From the NCBI RefSeq assembly GCF_023516575.1, contig NZ_JAMGBE010000004.1, forward strand, positions 1-64,000: a stretch of 64,000 bases of DNA, given 5' to 3'. The notes under the pieces were generated by a model. The model was not told the origin of the DNA. It did no database searches and worked only from the letters and a program-made list of their open reading frames with translations. Shown here in pieces: positions 55,012 to 63,820 of this stretch. This DNA is from Sphingomonas hankyongi (GTDB taxonomy: Bacteria > Pseudomonadota > Alphaproteobacteria > Sphingomonadales > Sphingomonadaceae). The position numbers and the translations under genes are program-made. Position 1 is the first letter of the stretch; each line of letters opens with the position of its first letter.

Positions 55012-56201
55012 ACGCCCCTGCCCGCATCAACTCCGCGCTCAACGTGCGCGATCAGTTTCCGGCGATCGCGAACTGGCATTATCTCGACAGCGCAGCGACC
55101 GCGCAAAAGCCGCAGGCCGTGATCGACGCGATCACCAAGGCCTATGCGCAGGACTATGCGACGGTGCATCGCGGCGTGTACGAACGCTCGGCGGTGATGA
55201 CGCAAAGCTATGAGGATTCGCGCGCGGCCAGTGCGAAACTTATCGGGGGGCAATCGAACGAATTGATCTTTACGCGCGGTGCCACCGAGGCAATCAACAT
55301 GGTGGCCCGCGCGCTGCCCAAGAACGGTCGCAGCCGCGTGCTCCTGTCGCGGCTCGAGCATCACAGCAACATCGTTCCCTGGCAGCTCGCAGGCTATGAA
55401 GTCGATGCGGTCCCGCTCACTGCGCATGGCCAGATTGATCTCGACGCAGCGGAACAGATGCTCACGGAAGAGCATCGCATCGTGGCCCTCGCGCATGTGT
55501 CGAACGTCCTCGGTTCGATCCTGGATGCAAAGCGCGCTGCCGAAATCGCGCATTCCAAAGGCGCTTTGCTGCTACTCGACGGCTGCCAGGCGGTGCCTCG
55601 CCTTCCGGTCGACGTCGCAAGCATCGGCGCCGACTTTTACGCCTTTTCTGCGCACAAATTATACGGCCCGACCGGCATCGGCGCGCTTTGGAGCCGCGCG
55701 AAAATCCTTGCCGAGCTGCCGCCCTGGCAAGGCGGCGGCGCGATGATCGACACGGTGACTTTCGAGCGCACGACCTTCGCCGATCCGCCCGCGAGGTTTG
55801 AGGCGGGTACTCCGCACATCGTCGGAGCCGTCGGACTGCACGCGGCGATCGACTGGGTCGGAAAGCTCTCGCTCGACTCGGTCCACGCTCACGAATGCGC
55901 TCTCGTAGCCGAAGCGCGCGCCGCGCTCTCGGAAGTGGGCGGCGTGACCCTCTACGGTCCCGAGGACAGCGCCGGGATCGTCAGCTTCAACGTCGATGGG
56001 GTGCATGCGCACGACACAGCCACCATATTGGACGATGCGGGCGTCGCGGTTCGTGCCGGCCACCATTGCGCGCAGCCGCTGATGGAATGGCTCGGCGTCC
56101 CGGCGACGGCGCGGGCGAGCTTCGCCGCGCACAGCGACAGCTCGGACATTGAGGCTTTGGTACGCGGGATCGAGCAGGTGAAGCGGATCTTTTCGAGATG
56201 A
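55008..56201 (+). CDS. sufS: Cysteine desulfurase SufS
   Basis: 397 residues of the group II desulfurases. PLP Lys217 lies in FSAHKLYGPTGIG, and the sulfur-carrying Cys354 in RAGHHCAQPLM. SNELIFTRGATEAINMVA and RLEHHSNIVPWQ are also conserved. It frees sulfur from cysteine as an enzyme persulfide for cluster assembly. It overlaps sufD and sufT by four bases each. No SufE or SufU acceptor gene lies next to it. Confidence 0.96.
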   Translation: MNAPARINSALNVRDQFPAIANWHYLDSAATAQKPQAVIDAITKAYAQDYATVHRGVYERSAVMTQSYEDSRAASAKLIGGQSNELIFTRGATEAINMVARALPKNGRSRVLLSRLEHHSNIVPWQLAGYEVDAVPLTAHGQIDLDAAEQMLTEEHRIVALAHVSNVLGSILDAKRAAEIAHSKGALLLLDGCQAVPRLPVDVASIGADFYAFSAHKLYGPTGIGALWSRAKILAELPPWQGGGAMIDTVTFERTTFADPPARFEAGTPHIVGAVGLHAAIDWVGKLSLDSVHAHECALVAEARAALSEVGGVTLYGPEDSAGIVSFNVDGVHAHDTATILDDAGVAVRAGHHCAQPLMEWLGVPATARASFAAHSDSSDIEALVRGIEQVKRIFSR

Positions 56202-56653
56202 ATCGCGAAAAGAAGATCGAGACGGAAAGCGTCGACGCGGTGGACACTCCGCCGCGCGCCCGGGTCACGCCCGAATTCGAGCGCAAGCGAGATTATCTCG
56301 CCGGCTTCTTGGCAGGTGAGAAGGACGAGGAGCCCAAGGGCGGAGCCGGCAGCGACCTCCAGGCGTCTGTCGTCGAGGCACTGAAGTCGATCTACGATCC
56401 GGAGATCCCGGTCGACATTTACGAATTGGGCCTGATCTATGGAGTCGACATCAGCGAGGACGGCGATGCGACAATTACCATGACGCTCACAACGCCACAT
56501 TGCCCCGTCGCGGAATCGCTGCCGAACGAGGTCGAGCTGCGCGCAATGTCCGTGCCAGGCATTCGCGATGCTGTCGTCAATCTGGTGTGGGACCCACCAT
56601 GGGATCCGACGAAGATGAGCGACGAGGCCCGCCTAGAGTTAGGAATGTTGTGA
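56198..56653 (+). CDS. sufT: SufT-type Fe-S assembly protein (MIP18/DUF59 family)
   Basis: 151 residues. The N-terminal 45 residues are charged and probably flexible. The MIP18 domain begins VVEALKSIYDPEIPVDIYELGLIYGVDI and includes TMTLTTPHCPVAESLPNEVE, with the Cys of the family, and NLVWDPPWDPTKMSDEARLELGML. It helps Fe-S maturation, probably as a carrier or adaptor in the SUF pathway. Coupled to sufS by four bases. The sufA start lies just inside its stop. Confidence 0.92.
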   Translation: MNREKKIETESVDAVDTPPRARVTPEFERKRDYLAGFLAGEKDEEPKGGAGSDLQASVVEALKSIYDPEIPVDIYELGLIYGVDISEDGDATITMTLTTPHCPVAESLPNEVELRAMSVPGIRDAVVNLVWDPPWDPTKMSDEARLELGML

Positions 56654-57009
56654 ACAAGGAAACGAAACTGCGTGCGCGCCCGGCAGCGATAACCCTTACG
56701 CCAGCGGCGGAGGCGCGCATCGCGGACCTCATGGCCCGCGCCCCCGAGGGCGCCATCGGCGTCAAGCTGTCTACCCCGCGCCGGGGATGCTCGGGGCTCG
56801 CTTATTCGGTGGATTATGTGACCGAGGAAAATGCTTTCGACGAGAAGATCGAAACGCAAGGCGGGACCTTTTACGTCGACGGGGCCTCCGTGCTCTACCT
56901 GATCGGCTCGATCATGGACTGGCGCGAAGACGATTTCGCCGCCGGATTCGTGTTCGAAAATCCGAATGCCAAAGGCGCATGCGGCTGCGGCGAGAGCTTT
57001 ACCGTTTGA
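56650..57009 (+). CDS. sufA: A-type Fe-S carrier protein (SufA family)
   Basis: 119 residues from a GTG with AGGA five bases upstream; the longer frame lies inside sufT. The HesB/IscA fold has ITLTPAAEARIADLM, the first ligand Cys in RRGCSGLAYSVDY and the C-terminal pair ACGCGESFTV. It carries an assembled cluster from the SufBCD scaffold to targets. It is the last gene of the operon. Its 3' end converges on the subtilase gene 21 bases away. Confidence 0.93.
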   Translation: MNKETKLRARPAAITLTPAAEARIADLMARAPEGAIGVKLSTPRRGCSGLAYSVDYVTEENAFDEKIETQGGTFYVDGASVLYLIGSIMDWREDDFAAGFVFENPNAKGACGCGESFTV

Positions 57010-57030
57010 AGGTCAGGCGGACCCCGCCGA

Positions 57031-59388
57031 TCAGAAGTCGAGACTGAAACGGATCGCCGCACCGACGTCGCCGGGACTATCGGCGATGTGGCCGGGCTGG
57101 CGGCGATAGAAAAGATTGCCGCCGAGCCAGCCCGCATTTCCCAACATGGACGTCCCGTAGCTCAACTCGCCATCGAGCTCGCGCCCGCTCGGCGTCAACG
57201 AAAGACGGCTGAGGGAGTTGGTGGCCGTGCCGGTCGCGTAATCGTAGGCAGTCGGGAGCCAGGTGGCGAAGCCGCCATTTTCGACCCGCAGCGGCTGCGA
57301 AACCCGAAAAGCCAGCTCGTCGCCGGGCCGGACGACGCCGGCCTTGGACAGGTCGAAGCCATATGCGCTGGTTTGGAAGCTGCCGGCGGCGAAGTCGGTC
57401 CAGCCGCGTCGTGCGGTCACGCCCGCGCTCCAGCCACTGCCAAACTTCCGGCGAGCCTCGATATCGACAAAGGTCGAGCTCGAGCCGCCGCCTCCCAGCG
57501 CTGCCCCCATGCGCCCGCCAAGCAATGTCTGCTTCTCGTCAAGGCGGCTGACGCCTGCCGACAGCCAATTGCTTCCGAAGCTGCGGTCGAACGCAATGCC
57601 GGCTGAGCGGTAAGGGGAACCGCTCGCGCTGGTCTGGACCTCGTGCCAGACCTCGCCATTCTCTCCTGAAAGCGTAACGCCGGTCTTGCCGAACTGATGG
57701 CGGAGCACGAAGCCGCCGTCCGCAATTGCGCTGAAGCCAGGATTCGCGGCGATGTCTTTCGCGATGAGGAAAGCTCCGGACGACGTTCCGTTCAGCCTCC
57801 GCTCCATCGCCTTCGCGCCCTCGGAAAAACCGAACGCGACGGCGGTTTTGTCGCTCAAGCGGGCGACGGCCGTGCCCGCGACGAGCCGAGCGTGGCGTGC
57901 GTCATCCGGACCGATGCCCATTCGCTCAACCTCGAAACCCTGCGCGAGGTCGTGTCGCTCGCGTACGGTCATTGCAACGCTGACCGGTCCTGCTGACGCG
58001 TAACCGGACCGCAGACCATTCTGAAGCGCGCGTTCGAGCGGATGCTGCTGCTCCGCCCGCCGCAGGGTCGCTGCCAAGTTCATCACATACGCGCGGTCGT
58101 ACCCATCGAGGATGATCGCGCCCAGGGAAGCACCGCCGGTAGCATCACCGGCCGCCGCGGGAGCCTCGCCATTATCGGTCGTGCTGACAGGCGTCTGATT
58201 GCTCGCGAGGCTAGTGGCGCCGATCGGTTGCATCGCACGGCCGATGTTGAGGCGGCCATTTCCATAAACAGAATCGAGCCCGGCTTCGCCGAGATCGTCG
58301 GCGCTCTTGAACAGGATGTCGACAATGTCCTTGCCGCCAAGATTCGGGAACGCTTGAGCAAGCAATGCTACCGCACCGCTGATTGTCGGCGCCGAAAAGC
58401 TCGTGCCCGACCATAGATACTGCTTCCCGCTCTCGTCAGGTGCACGGTCGTTATAGCCGACCGCCGTCAGATAATATGACGCGCCAGTCCCTGCACGACT
58501 CGAGAAGGACGAAAGCTGACTGGGGTCGATCCCGCCATTGAGGCTGTCGACTCCCACGGAGCCGGCGATGATTACCATGCCGGGGAAGTTGCGCGCAGGG
58601 GTTAACGCGAACGGATCCGGGTTGGTCCCTTTCAACGTCTCCCCGTCATTGCCCGCCGAGATGACGAGCACCACTCCGGCGCTAACCGCGCGGTTCATTG
58701 CCGATAGCAAGGCCGTGCCCGGCGTCGATCCGCCGAGCGACAGGTTGATGACTCGCGCCCCCGCCTGACGCGCCGCATCGATGCCGGCGGCGATTGCGCC
58801 GTCGTAGAAAGCGCAGCCGTCATTGGTCGCGCAGCTTCCCGGATCGTCGGCCCGCTGGCTGACGATAGTGGCGTCGAAGGCGACGCCCATCGTGTTCGAG
58901 CCGTTGCGGGCGGCAGCGGCGACCGCACTTACCGCCGTGCCGTGCCCGCCCTCGTCGCTGACTCCGCGATTACCCGCGGCATCGCCGCTTGCCGGATCGA
59001 TCTTGCCCGCGAACTCCGAGAGCGTTGGATTTATACCGCTGTCGACGACACCGATTTTGATTCCCTTGCCCGTTGCGCCGGCCTGGTAAGCCGTGATGGC
59101 ATTGGCGGCGACCGAGTAATTGGACGCCTGATATTCAGCCGTGTTGAAGTTGGTGGTCGACGGCGTCGGTGTCGGCGTCGGCGTGGGTGTCGGAGTAGGT
59201 GTTGGCGTAGGCGTGGGTGTGGGCGTGGGTGTCGGGGTTGGCGTAGGCGTCGGAGTCGGCGTTGGGGTGCTGTTTTTGGGTGGCGGTGGCATCGAGCCCA
59301 CACCACCGCCCGCGCCACCGCACGCGGTCAGCGCGAACGCCAGCACAACCGTGCAACCGGTCGTCGCAAAGAAGTTGCTACGCATCAT
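57031..59388 (-). CDS. Lipoprotein S8 (subtilisin-family) protease with Pro-Thr spacer and C-terminal barrel
   Basis: 785 residues from an ATG four bases after GGGGAG; a second ATG follows directly. The signal ends ALTACGG, a good lipobox. A Pro-rich then Thr-Pro repeat (about residues 40-75) spaces the catalytic domain from the lipid. The triad is Asp116 (GVVDSGIN), His149 (GGHGTAVS) and Ser330 (GTSFSAPT). From about 480 the sequence becomes a beta-barrel-like domain ending RFSLDF, with the terminal Phe of autotransporters. Such proteases are exposed on the surface. A barrel and an acylated N-terminus together are notable. Substrate unknown. Confidence 0.85.
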   Translation of the reverse strand: MMRSNFFATTGCTVVLAFALTACGGAGGGVGSMPPPPKNSTPTPTPTPTPTPTPTPTPTPTPTPTPTPTPTPTPTPSTTNFNTAEYQASNYSVAANAITAYQAGATGKGIKIGVVDSGINPTLSEFAGKIDPASGDAAGNRGVSDEGGHGTAVSAVAAAARNGSNTMGVAFDATIVSQRADDPGSCATNDGCAFYDGAIAAGIDAARQAGARVINLSLGGSTPGTALLSAMNRAVSAGVVLVISAGNDGETLKGTNPDPFALTPARNFPGMVIIAGSVGVDSLNGGIDPSQLSSFSSRAGTGASYYLTAVGYNDRAPDESGKQYLWSGTSFSAPTISGAVALLAQAFPNLGGKDIVDILFKSADDLGEAGLDSVYGNGRLNIGRAMQPIGATSLASNQTPVSTTDNGEAPAAAGDATGGASLGAIILDGYDRAYVMNLAATLRRAEQQHPLERALQNGLRSGYASAGPVSVAMTVRERHDLAQGFEVERMGIGPDDARHARLVAGTAVARLSDKTAVAFGFSEGAKAMERRLNGTSSGAFLIAKDIAANPGFSAIADGGFVLRHQFGKTGVTLSGENGEVWHEVQTSASGSPYRSAGIAFDRSFGSNWLSAGVSRLDEKQTLLGGRMGAALGGGGSSSTFVDIEARRKFGSGWSAGVTARRGWTDFAAGSFQTSAYGFDLSKAGVVRPGDELAFRVSQPLRVENGGFATWLPTAYDYATGTATNSLSRLSLTPSGRELDGELSYGTSMLGNAGWLGGNLFYRRQPGHIADSPGDVGAAIRFSLDF
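59161..59272. repeat. Tandem hexanucleotide repeat coding for Thr-Pro
   Basis: About eighteen copies of a six-base unit (GTNGGN pattern on the plus strand) encode the Thr-Pro spacer of the subtilase. The units differ at the third codon positions (GTC/GTA/GTT/GTG), so the repeat is old or selected for the protein sequence rather than a perfect microsatellite. Confidence 0.85.
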
Positions 59389-59496
59389 TTAACTCCCCGC
59401 AAGCCGCTGAAAAACAACGGCTTCCCGCAGGAAGTTATGATTGCAAGCACCTTACAATTTGCTGACTCATAAAAAGCGGCTAGGCGGACGCGGCCA

Positions 59497-60168
59497 ATGA
59501 ACCCTCGTTTCGCCGATATCCGCGACTGGATCTTCGATCTCGATAACTGCCTCTATCCGGCATCGACCGGCCTTTTCGCGCTCATCGACGAACGCATGGG
59601 CGCCTACATCCAGCGCCTGCTCGACTGCGATGTCGCGGAGGCCAAGCGCGTCCAGAAAGCGCACTTCCACGAGCATGGAACCACCCTTGCGGGCCTGATG
59701 AAGGAGCATGGGGTGGATCCGCACGACTTTCTCGAAGACGTGCACGGCATCCCGCTCGATCGTGTTCAGCACGACGAGCGCCTCGGCAAACTACTGCCAC
59801 GGCTGCCCGGCCGTCGCTTCGTCTTCACCAACGGCGACGCGCCCTATGCGAAACGCGTACTGGAGGCGATCGGGGTTCAGCAGCATTTCGACGATCTCCA
59901 CGACATCCATGCCAGCAGCTACAGGCCAAAGCCTGACCCGCACGGCTATGCGCTGCTTTGCGAGCGGTTCGGGATCGATCCTGCGCATGCGCTTCTGGCC
60001 GACGACATGGTCCAGAACCTTGCACCGGCCAAGGCGCTCGGGATGACCACCGTCTGGGTGGACAACGGCTCGGAACGCGGCGACCACGGCTATGACGATC
60101 CCGTTGTCGATCACCGCATCGCCGATCTCGGCGACTGGCTGCAGTCCATATTGGGGGAGAAAGAATGA
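59497..60168 (+). CDS. HAD-family pyrimidine 5'-nucleotidase
   Basis: 223 residues. HAD motif I is FDLDNCLYP with both aspartates, motif [14 protein letters not shown], motif III Lys in YRPKPDPHG and motif IV DDMVQN. The [13 protein letters not shown] pattern marks the Sdt1/Phm8-like pyrimidine 5'-nucleotidases, which dephosphorylate UMP, CMP or related nucleotides. It is coupled to dapD by a four-base overlap. The lysine pathway link of that coupling is not obvious. Confidence 0.87.
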   Translation: MNPRFADIRDWIFDLDNCLYPASTGLFALIDERMGAYIQRLLDCDVAEAKRVQKAHFHEHGTTLAGLMKEHGVDPHDFLEDVHGIPLDRVQHDERLGKLLPRLPGRRFVFTNGDAPYAKRVLEAIGVQQHFDDLHDIHASSYRPKPDPHGYALLCERFGIDPAHALLADDMVQNLAPAKALGMTTVWVDNGSERGDHGYDDPVVDHRIADLGDWLQSILGEKE

Positions 60169-60989
60169 GCGACGCGCGGCAGGCGGTCATCGACCGCGCC
60201 TGGGAGGAACGCGACGGCATAAGCTCCGACACGCGCGGAGAGGTCCGCGAGGCCGTCGATTCCGCATTGAGAGCGCTCGACCGCGGTGAGGCCCGTATCG
60301 CCGAGAAAGTCGGCGGCGAATGGGTCGTCCATCAGTGGCTCAAGAAGGCAGTCCTGCTGTCTTTCCGCCTCAATCCAATGGAAGCGATCAGTGGCGGGCC
60401 CGGCGCCGCTCAGTGGTGGGACAAGGTTCCGTCCAAATTCACAGGCTGGAACGAGGAGGAGTTTGCGAACGCCGGATTCCGCGCCGTCCCCGGAGCGATC
60501 GTTCGTCGCGGAGCATATATCGCGCCCGGGGCCGTACTGATGCCGAGCTTCGTCAATATCGGAGCCTATGTCGGGGACGGAACCATGATCGATACATGGG
60601 CGACCGTCGGAAGCTGCGCGCAGATCGGCCGTAACGTGCACATCTCAGGCGGTACGGGCATCGGAGGCGTCCTCGAACCGCTGCAGGCCGGTCCCGTCAT
60701 CATCGAGGACGATTGCTTCATCGGGGCGCGATCCGAAGTTGCCGAGGGAGTCGTGGTCGAGCGCGGATCGGTATTGTCGATGGGCGTATTTCTGGGCGCT
60801 TCGACCAAGATCGTCGATCGCGCCTCGGGCGAGGTGCATTACGGGCGAGTGCCGGCTTATTCCGTCGTGGTACCTGGTGCATTGCCGTCGAAGGATGGCG
60901 GCCCGTCCCTTGCCTGCGCCGTCATCGTGAAGCGCGTGGACGAGCGCACCCGATCAAAGACCTCGATCAACGAGTTGCTGCGGGACTGA
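60165..60989 (+). CDS. dapD: 2,3,4,5-tetrahydropyridine-2,6-dicarboxylate N-succinyltransferase
   Basis: 274 residues. The N-terminal helical domain is followed by a left-handed beta helix of hexapeptide repeats: [48 protein letters not shown] and [17 protein letters not shown]-type segments. It transfers succinate from succinyl-CoA to tetrahydrodipicolinate in the succinylase route to meso-diaminopimelate and lysine. Other dap genes are not in the window. Confidence 0.96.
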   Translation: MSDARQAVIDRAWEERDGISSDTRGEVREAVDSALRALDRGEARIAEKVGGEWVVHQWLKKAVLLSFRLNPMEAISGGPGAAQWWDKVPSKFTGWNEEEFANAGFRAVPGAIVRRGAYIAPGAVLMPSFVNIGAYVGDGTMIDTWATVGSCAQIGRNVHISGGTGIGGVLEPLQAGPVIIEDDCFIGARSEVAEGVVVERGSVLSMGVFLGASTKIVDRASGEVHYGRVPAYSVVVPGALPSKDGGPSLACAVIVKRVDERTRSKTSINELLRD

Positions 60990-61153
60990 TAAGCAGGACT
61001 TATCGCCCGGACTCCAGCATTTGTTGGCTGGCGCCTGCCGCCAAACATTAAATTGCACGGATGAAAAGGGTCGAGCCTTCCGAGTTCGAGCGCAATTGCG
61101 CGGACGCTGCCGGCGCTCCGGATGTGTACGACGAGCCGGTGATCCGCACTCAG

Positions 61154-62071
61154 ATGAACAAGGGCGACTGGGCTATCCTCGGCATCCTCGCACTGATCTG
61201 GGGCGGCGCTTTCGTATTCATCGGCGTCGCGGTCCGGCACGTGCACCCGCTGACCTATGTCTGGCTCCGCCTGACGATCGCGGCCGCCGCCATGTGGGTT
61301 TTTCTGGGCGTAAAGCGCCAGAACGTGGCCCTTCCGCGGGCAGTTTGGGGCTCGATCCTGCTCCTTGCACTTCTCAACAATGCCTTGCCGTTCACTCTGT
61401 TCGGCTGGGGGCAGACGCATATCGCCAGCGGCCTGGCGTCCATTCTCAACGCGACCACACCGATCTGGGGAGTCGTCGTCGCGCACTTCCTCACGCACGA
61501 TGAGCGCATGACCCGCCGCAAGGTCGCCGGGGTTCTGCTGGGTTTCGGCGGCGTTGCAATCATGATCGGGCCGTCCCTCCTGTCTAACATAGGCACGGAC
61601 GGGATGGCGCAGCTCGCCTGTGTTGTCGCCGCCCTCAGCTACGCCCTTGCGGCGGTGTGGGCGCGGCGGTTCAAGCGAATGGGCCTGTCGCCGATGTCCG
61701 TGACGATGGGCCAGCTGACTGCAGGCGCCGCGATGATGCTGCCCCTGGCGCTGTTCGTGGACAAGCCATGGACGCAGCCAATGCCGCCGATCGAGGCATG
61801 GGGGGCAATCGCGGCCCTGGCGTTGATGTGCACCGCCTTCGGCTATGTGCTCTATTTCCGGCTGATCGAGACTTCCGGCGCCACTAATGCCCTGCTGGTG
61901 ACGCTCCTCGTGCCACCCGTGGCAATCGTTCTCGGCGCGCTGCTGCTCGGTGAAACGCTGGCTCCGCAGGACTTCATCGGTCTTGGACTGATCGCGCTGG
62001 GACTCGCCGCTATCGACGGCCGGCTGCTTGATGTGCTGGCATTCCGGCGCCGGATTCCGAAAGCAGCTTAG
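61154..62071 (+). CDS. EamA/DMT-family transporter
   Basis: About 305 residues from the ATG at 61154; a start at 61061 would add 31 polar residues. There are ten predicted helices in two EamA halves. The first starts WAILGILALIWGGAFVFIGVAV, and GSILLLALLNNALPFTLFGW and ASILNATTPIWGVVVAHFL are typical of the first repeat. The second repeat includes TNALLVTLLVPPVAIVLGALLLGE. It exports or imports a small metabolite; substrate unknown. Its 3' end overlaps the tlpA-like gene by 62 bases on the other strand. Confidence 0.87.
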   Translation: MNKGDWAILGILALIWGGAFVFIGVAVRHVHPLTYVWLRLTIAAAAMWVFLGVKRQNVALPRAVWGSILLLALLNNALPFTLFGWGQTHIASGLASILNATTPIWGVVVAHFLTHDERMTRRKVAGVLLGFGGVAIMIGPSLLSNIGTDGMAQLACVVAALSYALAAVWARRFKRMGLSPMSVTMGQLTAGAAMMLPLALFVDKPWTQPMPPIEAWGAIAALALMCTAFGYVLYFRLIETSGATNALLVTLLVPPVAIVLGALLLGETLAPQDFIGLGLIALGLAAIDGRLLDVLAFRRRIPKAA

Positions 62072-62594
62072 CGGCCTCCGGACCCGTCCAGTCGAGGTCG
62101 CCGACGTACCGCCAAACCTCCTTGCCATTGTCGAAAAGGATCGTCGTGGGCAGCACCTGGACCCCGAGCGCGCCTGACACCTTCATCTGTGGATCCTGCT
62201 CGAGTCCGAGTTCATTGATCTTCAGGCGGACATAAAATGCCTCGATCGAGGCCTGCGGGCCCGTGTCCTGATTCAAGGCGACGACTTCCAGCCCGCCCTT
62301 CTCGGAATATTTTCGTGAAAGCGCGCTGAGAGTCGGCAGTTCCTTGATGCACGGCGCACACCAGGTCGCCCAAAAATTGACCAGAACTGGACCGCGATAG
62401 TCGGTTAGGCGGGTCTCGGAGCCATCGGGGCCCAGATACGGAATATTCGGTGCCGGCTTACCCGTGTGGCTGCGGTCCACACCCTTCACCGCGCCTGCCT
62501 GCTCGGACGCGGACGGCTGGTTCGCGGTCTCTTCCTGAGGCTTTGAGCAGCCGGCGAAGAGCAGAAGCGGAATTAAGGGGAGGAGCGCGCGCAT
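62010..62594 (-). CDS. TlpA/ResA-type thioredoxin lipoprotein
   Basis: 194 residues. The lipoprotein signal ends LLFAGCSKP (Cys at residue 16). The thioredoxin domain has FWATWCAPCIKELPTL, with the redox pair, a cis-Pro in VQVLPTTILFD and GKEVWRYVGDLDWTG. It is an inner- or outer-membrane-anchored periplasmic oxidoreductase that typically reduces cytochrome c apoproteins or Cu-binding partners. No cytochrome maturation genes are adjacent. The last 18 residues overlap the EamA gene on the opposite strand. Confidence 0.9.
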   Translation of the reverse strand: MRALLPLIPLLLFAGCSKPQEETANQPSASEQAGAVKGVDRSHTGKPAPNIPYLGPDGSETRLTDYRGPVLVNFWATWCAPCIKELPTLSALSRKYSEKGGLEVVALNQDTGPQASIEAFYVRLKINELGLEQDPQMKVSGALGVQVLPTTILFDNGKEVWRYVGDLDWTGPEAAKLLSESGAGMPAHQAAGRR

Positions 62595-62639
62595 GGGTCG
62601 CGGCTGGCGCTAGCCTGACGGAGCGGCTAGGCCAAGCGC

Positions 62640-62963
62640 ATGTCTCGCTCGCGGCTCGCACTACTTGCCCTGATTGCCCTTTTGGGCGGTTGCGGCAGCG
62701 TGACCGACCTGAAACCTGCCCCGGGCGAGCACCTGCCGGTGAAGCCGGCGATGGCGCGGACCACGCCTACTCCCGCGGAACTGCTCACCGCTCCAACCTA
62801 TGCAAAGCCGGACCGCGTAGACGAGCTGGTCAAGCGGTCTCAGCCGCGCCACGTCGATCCCTTCGACCTGCCGCCGCCGACAGGAAGCGCGGCGCCCCCC
62901 GAGCCGGCCGGCACCGACCCTGAGCCGGCAACCAACGAAACAGGACCTGTCGTCCCACAATGA
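62640..62963 (+). CDS. Hypothetical lipoprotein coupled to galU
   Basis: 107 residues. The lipobox is ALLGGCGS, with the acylated Cys at about residue 18. The mature part is short, Pro-rich and probably disordered, with PAPGEHLPVKPAM and a tail of Pro, Ala, Glu and Thr. It shares no convincing motif with known lipoproteins. The stop overlaps the galU start by four bases, so it is made with that enzyme. Confidence 0.75.
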   Translation: MSRSRLALLALIALLGGCGSVTDLKPAPGEHLPVKPAMARTTPTPAELLTAPTYAKPDRVDELVKRSQPRHVDPFDLPPPTGSAAPPEPAGTDPEPATNETGPVVPQ

Positions 62964-63820
62964 CCAATCGCGTTCGCAAGGCCGTCTTCCCCGTGGCGGG
63001 TCTCGGCACCCGCTTGCTGCCAGCCACCAAAAGCATCCCGAAGGAGATGGTTACGGTCGTCGACCGGCCCCTCATTCAATATGCGGTCGACGAGGCGCGC
63101 GAAGCGGGGATCGAGCAGCTGATCTTTGTGACGGGCCGCGGGAAGGCCGCGCTCGACGATTATTTCGACATCGGGTTCGAGCTGGAAGCGACCATGCGCG
63201 ACCGGGGCAAGAGCCTCGATTCACTGGCATCCTCGCGCTCCGGGTTCGGCGAGGTTGTGAGCGTTCGCCAGCAGCAGCCGCTCGGCCTTGGTCATGCGGT
63301 CTGGTGCGCGCGGCATATTGTCGGTGACGAACCCTTCGCGGTGCTTCTCCCGGACGAGCTGATGCTGGGTCGCCCGGGGTGCCTGGCGCAAATGGTCGAG
63401 GCCTATGAGAAGACAGGCGGGAATATCGTCGCTGCGCTAGAGGTGCCGGCCGACCAGACGCACAAATATGGGGTGATCGATCCCGGCGAGACAAATGGCC
63501 GCCTGACGGAAATTCGCGGGATGGTCGAAAAGCCGGCTGCAGGGACTGCCCCATCCAACCTTATGCTGCCTGGACGCTACATTCTCCAGCCGGAGGTCAT
63601 GCGCCAGCTTGACGTACAGGAGACGGGCGCGGGCGGCGAAATTCAGCTCACTGACGCGATGGCTAAGCTGATCGGCAATCAGCCGTTTCACGCGCTGACC
63701 TTCGACGGCGAACGCTACGATTGCGGCAGCGCCGAAGGCTTTGTGATCGCCAATCTCGCTGTCGCGCTCCAGCGGGAGGACGTCGGTTCGAAGGTCCGCG
63801 AGTTCCTGAAGACCGTTTAA
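62960..63820 (+). CDS. galU: UTP-glucose-1-phosphate uridylyltransferase
   Basis: 286 residues. The nucleotide-binding loop is AVFPVAGLGTRLLPATKSIPKEM, followed by IQYAVDEAREAGI, GLGHAVWCAR and LPDELM. EKP in GMVEKPAAG is the sugar-phosphate site. It makes UDP-glucose from UTP and glucose-1-phosphate for polysaccharides and osmolytes, and could supply the UDP-glucuronate/UDP-xylose route that ends in the gene at 4756-5781. Confidence 0.96.
   Translation: MTNRVRKAVFPVAGLGTRLLPATKSIPKEMVTVVDRPLIQYAVDEAREAGIEQLIFVTGRGKAALDDYFDIGFELEATMRDRGKSLDSLASSRSGFGEVVSVRQQQPLGLGHAVWCARHIVGDEPFAVLLPDELMLGRPGCLAQMVEAYEKTGGNIVAALEVPADQTHKYGVIDPGETNGRLTEIRGMVEKPAAGTAPSNLMLPGRYILQPEVMRQLDVQETGAGGEIQLTDAMAKLIGNQPFHALTFDGERYDCGSAEGFVIANLAVALQREDVGSKVREFLKTV

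Noticed and set aside
56090-56130. Suspected loss of the SufS catalytic cysteine in the PATARAS segment
   Set aside because: In group II desulfurases the sulfur-carrying Cys is in the RxGHHC motif, which is intact here (Cys354). The PATxRAS position is variable and not catalytic.
60857-62128. A 423-codon minus-strand frame over dapD and the EamA gene
   Set aside because: It is antisense to a beta-helix enzyme and a transporter with clear repeats; no motif or ribosome site supports it.
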